Both the position numbers and the translations under genes were made by a program. Positions 1 through 12,692 of a stretch of DNA of 64,000 bases are shown piece by piece. The DNA is from Collybia mongolica (Eukaryota > Basidiomycota > Agaricomycetes > Agaricales > Clitocybaceae): NCBI GenBank assembly GCA_013420905.1, contig JAAXNY010000001.1, positions 3,534,001 through 3,598,000 on the forward strand, read 5' to 3'. The first letter of the stretch is position 1; each line of letters starts with the position of its first letter. Below the pieces are notes generated by a model. That model saw only the letters and a program-made list of their open reading frames with translations, was not told the origin of the DNA and did not search any database.

Positions 1-390
1 AACTGAGAAATCGATTGTACTATGGTTATTAGAAGTATGGCAAGGACTGAAAGGATCAGTGATAACATGTGAGAACACTTTCTGCTGTCGTGGCATGCTT
101 GATAATGCAAGGTGTCCAAGGTCACACCTAACTTTGTACGCCGAGACTACCTTCTGTGGAATGCGTGCTCAGGAAAGTCGGTCGTGGTCATCAGTACCTT
201 GCTTGGCCATGGAAATCATCCTTGGCAAGCAAGGCGTGGCTAGGTCAGATTGTTCACGATCCCCAAGAAGGGTAGGCAAGCTCATGGCCACCATTTTTGA
301 AGTGCTAGGTCATGCAAGGTGAGTACGATTGTAAAACCCAGGTCCACGTTATTGCATGGCCATGCTTACCTTCCACTTTAGGACTCGGCG
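1..390. other. Left-edge non-coding or repeat sequence
   Basis: No supported gene. The stretch repeats short phrases such as GGCATGC, CATGCAAGGT and CTTGGC in both orientations, which looks like decayed tandem sequence flanking the transposase to its right. The open frame at 59-322 has no recognisable protein character. Confidence 0.4.
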
Positions 391-3300
391 TCACAAGTGA
401 ACGCATGTTATTGCAAGACCCAGATGCGTACCTTTTGCTGATGTGACATAAACATTGTCTGACCATGAGTGTCCATGGATTGTACCCAGAACTGTCTCAA
501 CATTCATTAGTTCTTGGTACACAATGTACAGTTCTGATGTCTCATCTGAGAGGACCTCGTAGAAAGCAAGGGCCTCACCAAATACCTGTTTTCTTGGTAT
601 TGGATTAACTGCCTTTTCAAGACATAAAATGAGCTTTGGGTTAAAAATATATGGACAGAGTCCACTCACAGAGAACCAACAGTATCTCCTGGAAGGTTCT
701 CCAGCAAATTTATAGCTGATTTCACTTTGGAGAACTCTGTGGTTGGGTAAATGGTATTTGCCCCACCTCTTGATTTTGTTATATTCCACCATTCCTTCAT
801 TGCCAAGATATGCAAAGTGATGGGCAAGCAATGCAACCAGATGATCAAAGGCTGAGAATTGAGAATCAGAGCCCTCTTTACACTCACTCTGGCAAAGTGG
901 AATTTTTTGAAACACCTGTTTTTCCTGAGAATTTGACCCCATTCTATCATTTAAGACAAGAGATGGGTAATAGAGATGGAGGAGCTTTGCTTTCTCCCAT
1001 CTGACTATCAAATTTGTGAGAGCACTAAAAGGAGACTTCTTTGATCAAATCCTGTGTCCCATTTCACCAATGCTGTGCTCAACTGTGGCTTGCAATCCAA
1101 GGCGAATAGACCCATTCCATTGAATGTGCACAGGAATATGGATAAGTTGAAACAAGCATAGGCGTGCTCTTGAGTTCAGGCTAGAGTTATCTCCAATATA
1201 AAGCCTTTCAAATCCAGTTAAGAACTTGACAATCAATGTGCGTAGCTCAAATAAATCCTCTTCAGTCCTCTCCTTGATAGTCATGGCAAACTCCATTGCA
1301 TGCACAAATTGTGAGAAATTCTCCAAGACTGTCAAATTTATCTGAAGCTCAAGAAACATTGGCACAAGGTAGAAATGCAGAAGACCCATCCATTCATAGA
1401 CTTTATACTGGCTTTGGCACTTCAGATGAATATTGCAAATTGGCCCACAGAAAGCAGGTGGAAGTGTTGACATAGCTTTGGTTATCCAGATCCCAAGTGT
1501 TTCTGCCTTTTTAGCTGGTAGATGAGTTATTTCATGGGGCTTAGTTTCAATTGTCATGAGATCCCAAAGAAAGGCTGTTGAGTTTTCATAAATTAAATGG
1601 AATAGGTCCAATGGAAAAAATGTGGGATGAAAAAATGCAGGGCTTGATGCACAGAGGGGGAGCCTGACAATTCCAGTAGATCTTGAGATAACCTTCCACT
1701 GATTTTCATTCTGGGCCTTCTCAATCAAGTTGAGGGTCTCAAAATATTTTTTGTGGCTCTGCATTGGAAGGTCATCATATGAGTATTGTGGCCAAGTAGT
1801 ATTGTATTTGTCTTGTATTAACATGGGGTAATATTGGGCCTTTGCACCCCTGGTTTCACTTGATTTAGCAGCTTGAATTTCAGTGAACCAATCACCATAA
1901 ACAGTGGAGTGTCCTCCCATGCCACTGATTTTAGCAGATCCAAGCATATCACCATTACCAAGGACAATTGCACCATGAAGCACAAAGTAGGATGAATCAA
2001 TTGCATCCCAGATCCATATCCCTTCTGAGCCTCTTGCCATCTCTTCAAACAGGATATATGCAAAGGACTCAATATCTCCAGGGGAGTTAGGGCCAGGTGA
2101 TGCAAAGTTGATGATGATGTGTTCAACTATGTAATGAATATGGACAGGTAAATTTAGCAGGATTAATATAAGGAGCCATGTGTTGGAGTGTTTCTTCATT
2201 GTGAGCTGTGCACCATCAGTAGATAATGCAAATGCAACATCTCGCCCTTCTTTGAAAAGGCCTGTAGCATTGTGGTGAATATCAACATGGACTTGTGAGT
2301 TTCCAAAATCAGAATATTTCCTTTTAGCAGGTACAGCACCTGCTGCAGTTGCAAGTAAGTGAAGGACCTCCTTGAGACACCGGTCCCGATCCCTCATAAG
2401 GGCAGAAGTAGTTTCATTTGCATAGAGTTCCTGGATAGTTGGTTTTATTGGGAGGGCATTAAATTGTGCAACAGGGATTCTGCGACCTGAGCGGTGATGG
2501 GGTTTGAAGCGAGGCATATTACAAGGTGTTTTGGTTGCACTAGATATGTATGGACAGGCTTCAAGATGTGCATATTTTCCAGTATAAGCAATGCAGCTTT
2601 TGATACACATATCAACTTTTTGTGGTTGAAGATCAGTCAGTGCCTCAGCCAGGTGTTCAACCTTGTAGAGTGAAAGTATGGGGATTGAAGTTGCTTTTTC
2701 CAAGACTCTAGCATGAAGTTCATATGCCTTGACAGTGCCATTTGATTTTTGCCAGGCTATGTAGTGCTGTAAACTGAGCTCTTCATGAGGATCAAGCCTT
2801 TTTATTGAAAATGGACTTGAAGGTGGTTCAGCAGGAAGTTTATAGCCATTGAGTAAATCCTTTTTGAGAGCTTCCAGAGCAGGAGTAGTATAATCCAAAT
2901 TAGACTCTTCAACTGAAGCAATATCCTCCATAACATGGTCATCTAGAATTGCATAGTTAGGAGTGGTTGCTGCAGATAAATGGTTTGAAATAGATATGGA
3001 ATGAGAATCCAAATCTGCTCTATCTACTGCCATATCATCCTGATCATTGTCCAGGTTTATCTCAGAGTCATACTCTAAATCCAGTTGCTCTTTGCTGATG
3101 GAAGAGCAGTCTGAGTCTGGGTCATCATAGGCAGACTGGATTTCTTCAAAGGGTTCTTGCCGATATCCTTCAGAAGTCTGGAAATTGTCTAGATAGTTTT
3201 CTTGAGTTTGGTTTTCAGAAATCCCTCTGCTTGGATTTGTGTGCAGATCATGTTGATTGCTGTGTAAAGTAGGCTGGGGTGGTCCATGAGTATCTAAAAC

Positions 3301-3543
3301 CACACATTATCAATAAGGATATTGATGTAATGTGGCTCTCAAACCTGGGAGGCCATTTATTGATGCATGGGTTCTCTGAATATAGCTCTGCAAGTGTTGG
3401 ACAAGATCTGGGGCTACAGACCATTGAGTTAAGTTCTCCACTGTGCTCTGATCAGCATCACGATGGGAGATTGCTGTCCGTTGTTGGACAAGCCTTCTCC
3501 CATGGCATTTTGAGCAGAAACAGGTTACATGGGATGTACTCAT
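391..3543 (-). pseudogene. Plavaka/CACTA-like (Tnp2-type) transposase with one in-frame TGA
   Basis: Transposase of the CACTA-related Plavaka group common in mushrooms; the family cuts and moves DNA elements in the nucleus. Model: complement(391..3293, 3345..3543). The first exon starts at ATG 3543 and encodes a Cys-rich head (C-F-C-S-K-C then GRR), typical of the N-terminal zinc motif of these proteins. A 51-base intron (3294-3344, GTTTGA...TTTTAG) keeps frame. The body carries an acidic region, then the conserved block with LSTDGAQL and the weak hydrophobic stretch LLILILLNLP, and ends near EHSIGEMGH. At 1045-1047 a TGA interrupts the frame; the same frame then runs on without a break to 391 and still reads like the family C-terminus. 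Assignment to the Tnp2/Plavaka group is from recalled motifs. The gene is very probably inactive because of the stop. Its partner ORF lies just upstream on the other strand. Confidence 0.75.
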
Positions 3544-3641
3544 GATGAGTAGGTAGGAGTTAGAGCCAGAGCATCAACACACTTAATCAATTGATCAATG
3601 CAATGGCTGCTAAGATTGGATTCCAATGCATGTGATTTCAC

Positions 3642-6305
3642 TTGACAGCACAGCACTTGTCTTTTCCACTGTATGATTTCCACTACACAAGTTCTCGACA
3701 CAACCTCTTGTCTCAATTTCCTGCAGAATCTGAATTTCAACTAATGGACCTTTCGAATCACAGTGCTGGGGCATCTTGGACCAATTTCCAGGATTTTGCA
3801 TCAAACAGCTCAACCCCATTTCAGGCAATGAACAATGATTCGTCTGCACCTTTCTCCTTTGCATTGAAGCCTGCATACACCAGTTATGCTGGACCATCTG
3901 ATATGGCCACTCTCATGTGCATACCTGAGGTTAAGAAACTCTATGATACACTTCAGTCAACTAGTGCAATGTCTGCAAAAATGTATGAAGAAAATCAGGG
4001 CTTACAGTTAGAGATTGAGGGGTTGAGGGTAGAAATTGTATCTCTGAAATGCAATGGGGATACTGGGCCATAGTGAGTCTGTATCCTATGACCTTACTTT
4101 GTTTACACTCATCATATCCAAGGGGGTGGCAAGGCGCACATCTCTTAGTGTCAGCCCAAGTGACTCCATCTCCCAGCAACCTTCTTGTCCAAATACTGCA
4201 TTTGGCTTTACCACGCCACCAGTATTGGATGCCACCCAGTTGAGAGAATGCCCAAAGGAGTACCCATTTGAGATCCTGTGGTTCAAATGTGACTGCTGGC
4301 AAGACACCAATGCCTGCCCATCAGATGCCAACCCATCACATCCACCAATGAAGAAGGCAATCTGTGATGAGCATGGGGACATAATCTCAGATGAGTATTA
4401 TGAATCTATCCTGAAGTCCACAACTCTATATGTTAACAAACTGGTTTTGCTGGTCCATGCAAAGGCACCAGCACAAGCACCAAGAAAATCTTACCTTGAG
4501 AGGCACTTTCCATCCCAATGGTGCAGTGTGATCAGCAGGATTGAGACCAAACACCCACCTCTTGCTCTTTGTGCCTCCCACTGGAAGGCTGATCAGCTAC
4601 TTTCCGAGATGCTGCGTGCTTGTAAGCCAGGCATTGAGGTTGCTGAGGGTAAGGTTCCCATTAACAATGCTTCCTCCTCGAAGAGAAAGTGATGAAATTC
4701 TGGCACACTAAGTATTACTAACAATAAGCAGAAAAAGCAGAAGCCTAGACATAGTGAGCACCAAGTTTCTGATGGTGAGTGCAATGGCAACAATGACACT
4801 GGGAGGGAACCACCATCAGATGACCCACCTTTTCATGCCAATCTGGAGCCAAGCACGTTGTTTGAAGTGGTGGAGCCTGCTGCTACTAAAGTCTCCCCCA
4901 TGCCCAACCCTAAAGGCAAAGCAAAAGAAAATGTTGCACTCTGTGAGTTTGATTTCGACATGCTTAATCATATTATCTGACCCACATTTTCCTTGAAGCA
5001 TTTGATGAGATTGCCACAAGGGCACTTGCACTTGGATGTGGAAATTGCCCTCAGACTGCAATAGTTACTCCAGCCTTGCTACAAGACTCCATGTATTCAA
5101 ACAAAGCCAGCTCATTTGTTCAACCCCTTCCAGAACCTTCGGTTTTAAGTATGATCAAAATCGATGCAACATGTGTGTTTTTTTCAAATATTTCTTTGGG
5201 CCAAGAACTTACTGGGACCTTTAGATAATGATCTCAAAGGTGTGCTGAGTCTCTCTCCCAGATTACCAACATTACTCCCATTCACAACCATGACTTAGAT
5301 GCATCCACTCAAGAGTTCACAAAAATACCCCACTTACCTGCCTGCCTGGAACTACTTCAGAAGATATCAAAATCTTCAGCTTTCAATGGGCAACCATGCG
5401 ACTCAACACTTGCGTTACTCACACGGATTGAGTCAGCAGACCCTACAGCACCTGGTATTGATGAAGACAATACTAACCTGGGTTGGGGACATATTCAATT
5501 CACAGCAGGTGGACTAACATTAAGCACTGTTATCCATTCATGGCGAAACATAGGTAATGTTTCAACTGCATATCGCTTGCTTGCCACAGCAATGAAAACT
5601 TGTCGGATTGCTTGACACCTCTGTTTTACAAATAACATTATTGCAACTGGGGGATTTCTCTCTGACAGCTACCTCCAAAACCTTGTGGAGCTGATATGGG
5701 AGATGCTAAAAATGGTGAGCCTCATACTCTTACCTCCTTCATTCTTGAGCCTCAAAAAAAGTCAATAGACAACATTGGAGCAGGCCAACCCACCTGGCAT
5801 GGCTATGTTGCAGGGCACAGCTAGCATCTTATCCACATCTGGGTCTTTGCCACCAGCTCAACCATTGGAAGATTGTCCACTAAATGTTAATGCCCAACAA
5901 TTGGCAAGTTCAGCAGCAACTCAACTGGAAATACCTGCAACCAAAAACTTGGTCCAAGTAAGTCATCGAGCCTCTCCCCACTCCTGCTCATTCATACTCT
6001 ATCAGGATCTACATAAAGAAGAACTGAAGAAGTGGATACTGGCAAATAACATTGCCATGCCCACAAAGCAAAACAAACAAGGTGAGCAGTGTCACTCAAC
6101 TAACTTCTGTTTCTAATAATTTTGTGACCTCCAGACTTGATATACGCAATACGTGAATCGAAGGTTCTGCCGAATCAAGAAGAATTCGAACAACTCATTG
6201 CTCAAGTAAGTGTTCTGTTATATCATGCTCAGTATTGCACTGATGTTTTGCCTGCTTCAGCGCAAGAGAAAGCAGACCAGTCACAAAGGGAAGGTAGCCA
6301 CTTAG
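3642..6305 (+). pseudogene. Transposon companion gene (second ORF of the Plavaka-like element), decayed
   Basis: Divergent from the transposase and probably part of the same element. Readable pieces: 3642-4073 (Ser-rich start with a short coiled-coil-like Leu/Glu end), about 4120-4692 (contains ICDEHGDII and a C-terminal basic SSKRK), then a conserved piece around 5590-5715 (HLCFTNN, then a helix-like LQNLVELIWEML) interrupted by TGA at 5613-5615 where the family pattern suggests Arg. The last exons are clear: up to 6081, 6135-6205 and 6261-6305, with good GTGAGC/CAG and GTAAGT/CAG junctions. They encode a Leu/Lys helix pair that resembles a SAP-like DNA-binding motif, followed by a basic RKRKQ tail. 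The middle (about 4700-5560) is too decayed to model. Function unknown; a DNA-binding accessory role is inference. Confidence 0.5.
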
Positions 6306-9300
6306 AGTACCTTTTCTCATTTTGTGGATGTAGCTAGAATAACTTGTATTTTCTCATTGTTAATACAAGATTTGGGATGCCCACCAGCCGACTAGAGCCT
6401 GACTACACCTGACATATTAATGACCTATGACTGACTGACTACTGACTAAGGACAGACTAAAGCCATGACTACTGATGCCCAATGACTGACTGCCACCTGA
6501 CTATTGAAACACTTTGCCATGCCATTGCCCGACTAAGTGGTACCATTGAATGACTGTTTGCACATAAATCCAGTCCGTCAAATGTTCCAAAAACACATAT
6601 TAGTACCTCCATAGTCTGCCCCAAGTAGAACCTGGCCCGAGACCAACCTTCCACTGACCGCGACCTACTACAGATTGACTTCAGCTTTTTACTGAGGGTC
6701 ACTGGTCACAATTACATGGTCAAGCTGATAGGAATTTAAAGATGACTTAGCTGATGGATGCCAAAATTCACATTTCCCATGCCCGGAACATTGACCAGGA
6801 CCCCTGAAAATACCCTATAATGTCATCTCACCATCCAGATAAAAATGAGCAAAATCTTGTCAGATGCCATGTCTGTTTTGAAAAAAATCCTGATAAAACA
6901 TGCAAAAAATTTGACAAAAGGCCAGTCCTCACATATGGATAATGCAGTGTCCTAGTTTGGTATGCCAGGTGAGGATCCAGATAAATTTTGTACACCCTTA
7001 CACAACCAGCTGAAATATTAATTTACCAGAAACTCAAGTGGGAATCAAGGTGCATCAGCAAATCCTGGGTCCCCTGCAGAGATCTGCTAGCGGCCCTGCA
7101 TAGATACCCATAGACACCCATAGTACCATAGATGCCATAGAGTAGGTTCTGTTGCTATGCAGTGTGCAGACCTCCACAGCTCTCAGCAGTCATAGTTAAA
7201 TTTGTGCCTTTCTGTAAAGTGCTGCAAGGTTCTGGATAGCTCTGCTTATTACTGGGCAGAGCATAGGAGATTACACCCATTACTGTGCAGAGCATAAGAG
7301 AATACAGTTCTAGTCTGCAGATACACCCCTTTCTTTCAAGATTGGTATGGCCTGGAAGAATAGGGCAAACAGGATTCCATTACATTGCCATATTTTTAGT
7401 GTGGTGGGTCATTGTCTACAAATTTAATGGGTAACAAGGATTATTCTAGCTAAGTCCAACAATCTTGTTAGAATCTTTCCCTGATTTTACCCTAAATATC
7501 ATATCAGCACCACTAAATGGTTGGTCAAAAATTACATACCATCCTGCCCAAGCAATGTCCTCCAATAACTGAGTAATTCAGGAGCTATGATAGGTATGGT
7601 CATCAAGCTCATGGATCAGGTCAAGCATCAAAGTTTGTACTGGTCCAAACACCTTGCCTTCAAAGCTAATAAAAATGTGTGTTCCTGTCACATACTCATG
7701 GAGGCAGTTAACAAGCTGCAAGGTGTTTTTAGTGTTAGTGAGGCAAGGCTGAGGCTTGAATACTAAATGGACACCTCCTGGACCTGAACCACATGGCACC
7801 CCAACCAGGGCCCCAAAAAATCTCAGCCTCAAGGATCCTTGGATGCATTAACTGGACTACTCTAGCTTGGCATCTTGTCTAATACATCCATTTGTGCACC
7901 CAAGAGAGTATATACATGCCCCTATAAGTCTTGCACAATGAGCCCTACAATGTTGTGAGAAAATACACTGAGCTTAACTGTGCATGCACAGAACACCCAA
8001 ACAAAAGAAGAACTCCTGTAAACAGCACCAACAAAGTTCAGAGTAGCTAAGGATAGTATAAAGTAGATGTTAGCTGTAAGGGGAATACTACTTCAATCCC
8101 AATCTAGTTACTCAGACATTCTTCACTCATTGTATGTATATCTAACTCCATATGCTGCCAATGCCTTGAGACTACCTTAGTGTAACCTACATACCTTGTG
8201 ACACCTCCCCTACCCCCTTTTGAAGTTAGTACCATACCTCCTTACTGATGGCTTACCCCTGGATCATTCCAGAGTCCTAGCAGACTCATATCAGCTTCCA
8301 TGATGTACTGTATATGGCCAATAGTGTAAACCACACTTATCTATGCTTATTGGACCAATATGTATATATAGGGACATTCTAGCATAGTTAGCTTCCTTAG
8401 CTTGACCTAGTGGAATCAACCATATTCATTACCTCTCAACTCCTTGACACAAACTCAATCCTACTTGCCTTATAAAGGGAGTAGTGCATCTTTGAATGAA
8501 CAATTTGACTTAGCCCTAAAGAGGGAGTTAGCAGATGTTAGACTCATGGAGTCAATGGTCTTTGAATGAACAAATGATGAACCAGACCAACTTAGTAGAT
8601 AAGGCCTAAACAGCTGTAACATACTTCAACTGAGTTTTCATATCAGATGCACAGCCTGAACATTATTTTGATAATGTTGGACATATTTGCATTGGTTTCT
8701 GAGCTCTTCATCATATTTATCCTGACATATTATTTATTATTCTTCAACTGGCTCCTGGTGCTGTCCCTGTTTATATTTCCTCTGTATCTTTCACTGCACC
8801 AGCCAAACTATTTCTTGGTCTATCACTTGAAAAGGATGCTTCTTCTCTTGGTACCAAAACATGTGCAGCATCCATCTTTTACCACCCCTCATAACAATGG
8901 GTTAGATGTCTTTTTGATTTGACACAACTGTCACATAAGTATACCACACTATGTACATATATCCCTTGTGACCTATGGCCTACATCTAAGCACTTATAAA
9001 TTTCTTATTGGCACTTCAACAGATGCAACTCGAAAATGCTTCCTGTTTCTGGTGTAGATTGCCAAGTTATGCTGAGGGTAGCTAAGATTGGCTTGGTTGA
9101 TGTATTGATGGCTTGCCACCCCCTGCTGTCCCCTGGACATCACCAACATCCAAACTGGGAGTCAGGGCCTGTGTCTAGGATTGGAAGATTTGACACCTCT
9201 TGATCTGAACTAATAGTTTCTACTGTCCAAGCTCTCCTTGACTATGAAAATGCCAATAAAATACATGTTCATTTTAAGTCACAGTAAAGGTCTATCTAAA

Positions 9301-9396
9301 ATTTAAAAATACTCATCAAGTCTTGCACCTCGTAATTCAATAATTCAGGAGGATTGCAATTCTGAAACCTTACTGGCTGTTTATCAAATATATGAA
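6306..9396. other. AT-rich decayed transposon field
   Basis: No gene supported. Around 6400-6500 there is a low-complexity run of CTGACTGACTA-like units. At about 7050-7066 a copy of the motif CATCAGCAAATCCTG appears, the same motif that ends the element at 37140-38675, so a relic of that family is likely here; nearby CATAGACACCCATAG repeats are also present. The hydrophobic frame at 8647-8922 is AT-rich noise. Confidence 0.5.
8093..8320. repeat. Dispersed repeat, copy A (partner at about 58372-58620)
   Basis: This segment aligns by eye, in the same orientation, with 58372-58620. Shared landmarks in the same order are ATCTAGTTACTCA, CTCCATATGCTGC, ACCTTGTGAC, CCCCTTTTG and TGATGTACTGTATAT. 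Similarity looks like about two thirds identity with small gaps, so both are old copies of one family. It may derive from a long terminal repeat, but no terminal dinucleotides or target duplication could be fixed. Confidence 0.5.
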
Positions 9397-9849
9397 TCAG
9401 CCTCTCCAGCTGCTCCTCGGTTGGCCACTCTCAAAACTCTTATGGTTGACATAGATGCTGATGACATCTACCAATTGTTTTCCATTTTCCCAAGTTGCTC
9501 CTTCATATATCTTGCCATCCTCCACAACTCCTCCCTTTGCACATATATGTATATATCCACTGTATTTGGTAATGTAGAGTATATTGTCAGGGATTGTCCA
9601 CTCCCCAGAAAGTCTTGACTGAATGCCGCAATGACCTGCAGGCAAATCTACCAGCCAGTTTGGTGCATAGCGCCACCCATAGAAATAGAAATGTTTGGTG
9701 GTCTTTGCACTAGGTGGCAATTCCAGGAGGCAGATGAGTGGCAAAGGCTTGGGAGACCAATAAAGGATCATTCTCCCTCTAGAAAACTGAACATCTTGCA
9801 GGGTAAATGAATGTGATGGTGGTGGTAGGCACAAAGCCTTAGGTTGCAA
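9397..9849 (-). CDS. Hypothetical ORF, 150 residues, doubtful
   Basis: A 150-residue open frame on the minus strand inside the transposon-rich left region. It has a normal-looking residue mix (W, Y, G spread through) but no domain I recognise, no convincing splice sites and no clear neighbour relation. It may be a fragment of a transposon gene or chance. Confidence 0.2.
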   Translation of the reverse strand: MQPKALCLPPPSHSFTLQDVQFSRGRMILYWSPKPLPLICLLELPPSAKTTKHFYFYGWRYAPNWLVDLPAGHCGIQSRLSGEWTIPDNILYITKYSGYIHICAKGGVVEDGKIYEGATWENGKQLVDVISIYVNHKSFESGQPRSSWRG

Positions 9850-10294
9850 TGCATCATCTACAACCTACAGAACAAAATCAGCCATACTGGATGTGGAGAA
9901 TACACAACTTTACTATACTGAACTCTACCAAATCCCGGTCACCGAATACTAGGCCCTAAGGGTGCGAGGAGAGGGTTCCAAGTAGGAACCTGAGTTTTCT
10001 CCCTGTATCATAAACCAAGATATAAAATTTGAAAATCATCACGTTTTATCCAGCCTTCAAAAACAGAATTGTTTACTAAAACTATCCACTGTGCATTCGA
10101 AATTTTCTTCGACTTTATGCATCATGTCGGTCATGCAATGCCTGTGGAAGTCCCATGTCTCTTTCCATTAAATGCCTGGGCACCGGCTGCAGCATTGTGC
10201 CTGATAGATGCAAAAGGCTACTCACCCAATCCTTGTGAGCTCCGTCTTCCCATGTCTACTTCCCTGGCTGCTGAAAACCCCTAAATTCACCGAT
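9850..10294. other. Intergenic, nothing recognised
   Basis: No gene, repeat or RNA could be supported. It marks the change from the AT-rich transposon field to sequence with more balanced composition. Confidence 0.4.
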
Positions 10295-11105
10295 ATGACT
10301 AAAATCAACCCAACTCTTGCTGTACACCATGCTTCCCAAAGTTCCAAAGAGGCGCCGTGGTATGGAGCCTGGACTATTTTTCTCCAGCAACTCAGTGATT
10401 GTGTATTCCATGGCAATCAGCTTGGAATCACAACCAGCGTCTTTTTTCCACAACACCCCCTTACTGCACACATAGCAGATCTTGACGAGATCATAGATCT
10501 GCCTGTTTCCGAGCACTCAGACAACGATACCATGGTAGATAATCCCAACCTGGAAGAGAGCTCTGGCTCCATCAGTTCTACCGCAGGGGCCAAGAGACAT
10601 AGGCATGGAGAGGGTCAATAAGACGAGTATGTCCTCGCAACAAACGTTCAACACTTCTCACTGAGTTTATGGGTGGGTTTCAGACACTCTTGATGTTGAA
10701 TCTGACGAGGATTCAGATGACATCGTCACTTACTCCAATCCAGCCCCACTTCTAAGGCTATCAGATGCACGGGGACCTTCCACCATTACACCCTCTTCCC
10801 CGCCATCGTCGGACCCATTGTCCTCATACATTATCACTGACACATTCCAGGCCAATCCGAGGAAAAGGTTACGTACCGATTCTATAATATCGGACCATAA
10901 ATCTGTCAACATCGTGTCGCATGCTCCGGCTTTGTTCAGTACCGCAAGATCAGCCACTACGATAAGCTCATCGGCCAAATCCGACTTAAAGCGACTCCTT
11001 CAGCTCCGTTCTATTAACGTACCTGACTTCAATCGGTATATTTTCCGAGTGGATTCCAACAGTATACGCGAATGTATAGACTTGATTATCGAGAATAAGG
11101 CTTAA
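10295..11105 (+). CDS. Hypothetical acidic/Ser-rich protein, two exons
   Basis: Model: join(10295..10613, 10684..11105), 246 residues. The two exons join in phase (1 then 2) through an intron that ends TTTCAG; its donor (GTCAAT) is weak, and a stronger GTATGT donor at 10627 would not keep frame. The protein begins at ATG 10295, is acidic and Ser/Thr/Pro-rich in the middle, has a basic patch PRKRLR and a more ordered C-terminus with Leu/Arg helices. No family recognised. ORFs just downstream (11199-11513 and about 11490-11570) may be further exons or a frameshifted tail of the same gene. Confidence 0.4.
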
Positions 11106-11162
11106 CGGCAGCCTCGTATTACAGACCAAGCGCATACTACGCTACTCCAAGTAATGAAGTAA

Positions 11163-11572
11163 GCTGTCCATGCCTTTGCCGAAAACCCCACTATAAACGT
11201 GATGGGCGTGATCATTGACATCCGTGATTTCCGGAGGTACCCAGAAATTTTACGCAGTTCGGAGGCTACCAAGGCATTGGAAAGAAGCGTTAGAAAAACA
11301 CGGAACAAGGATACACTCTACAAACCACCAGAGCGTTCCCCCTCTTCATCCCCGAACAACTATCGAAGCTCAAGCCCTGTGATAGACAACACATGGGACA
11401 ATACGAATCTAGCAGACTCCTACTATGAACTACAACTGGAGCTTAGGGACACGTTTTCGACGGATGATATGATGAGAATAGGGGACAAAAAACCCCGGAA
11501 GCGATTTCCTTGATTGCGAAGAGGCTTTGTGAAATGAACCCAGAATTCTGGTCTGCTACAGGTAAGAGCACC
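11163..11572 (+). pseudogene. Hypothetical coding fragment, probably frameshifted
   Basis: One frame is open from about 11163 to 11513 and contains a plausible ordered stretch (VMGVIIDIRDFRRYPEIL) followed by a Ser/Pro-rich linker. Near the run AAAAAACCCC at about 11487-11496 the reading shifts: another frame then reads LIAKRLCEMNPEFWSAT up to a good donor GTAAGAGC at about 11562. This looks like one coding region broken by a frameshift, or two exons whose junction I cannot place. No family recognised. Confidence 0.3.
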
Positions 11573-11959
11573 CTGGTCGATGGCAATGACTCAGAAGAAT
11601 GCGAGGACCAGCATGATGACAGTAGGGTTTGGGCGATGGAGTCACTGACAGCAACGAGGATTCGTCAAAAGAAGGGGGAAGTGATAGTGATTAGGTGTTC
11701 AAGTTCCTGTCGATACACATTCCGGTCTTCGCCACGAACCGTCATCCTCAGACTTGCTCACCGCTCCTACTTGTTTGTTGTCCGTGTCCGTGTCCCGTCC
11801 AATCGAGCTGGCTTTGCGGATATGGTCAGTACACCTTTTGGCGGTACTAGAATTAGGCCAGATGCTTTTGTTATTCCTCCTCCCAAAGTTGTATCACAAA
11901 AATTCAGGCATAATTTATTCACTTCCAAAGCCAGAATTCATGACATATTATTACCTTGA

Positions 11960-12692
11960 TCGGAAATCAATCTGCATTAACATTTCTCGAACAAGAAACC
12001 CCTATCATCATCACCAACTAATTTTTTAATCCACCATGAGCCCCCTCCCAAATGACTATTATTGACCCAGATTCTGTCATATACATCTCCTGGGAGGCAT
12101 GATCATGGCTGTGGTTGCGATGGATAGTATAAAGAAAAAAGTCGTTGGAATTTAATGCTAAATGCTATATCTAAAACAGACAAAAGCAACGTTGCATCTT
12201 ACCATCGAGTCGAATCCACCCATTCCGAGCTACACGGTTCCCAGTTCATACCATTGCGATACCAGATGTCTACCTCTTCCTGCCTAGTCCACACAATACA
12301 TGCTGTGGATTCAAGCGAAGGCTGTCGAACATTGCTGTAGTTAAGTTTTGGCACGACTTTCGTTATACAGAAATGGAATCTACCCGAATCTGAGTCACTC
12401 GACTCTACGGAACTATCGCCGCCTTAACATCTCTTGCGACTGGAATCTCCAACATGTAAGCCCTGATACACCACACTAGGGAGAATGGGTGTCCTATCTG
12501 GTTGTACGGGCACTTGATGTTCTTTCAAGTGGAGTCACAGCCGAGATTTAGAGGATGTAAGGGGCAAAAATCGCCGCGACATGGTACTTACCCACAACCC
12601 TTAATTGATTTGGTCAACGATCATGATTATCTTTCCACTCAGACGCAATAATTCTGATCATATACCGATCAAATACACACACTTCTGAACAA
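11960..12692. other. Intergenic, nothing recognised
   Basis: Downstream flank of MID1 on the far side of its stop. No gene, tRNA or repeat that I can support. Confidence 0.4.

Noticed and set aside
8647..8922. Hydrophobic 91-residue ORF resembling a membrane protein
   Set aside because: AT-rich sequence makes Leu/Ile/Phe runs by chance; no start context, neighbours or splice sites support it.
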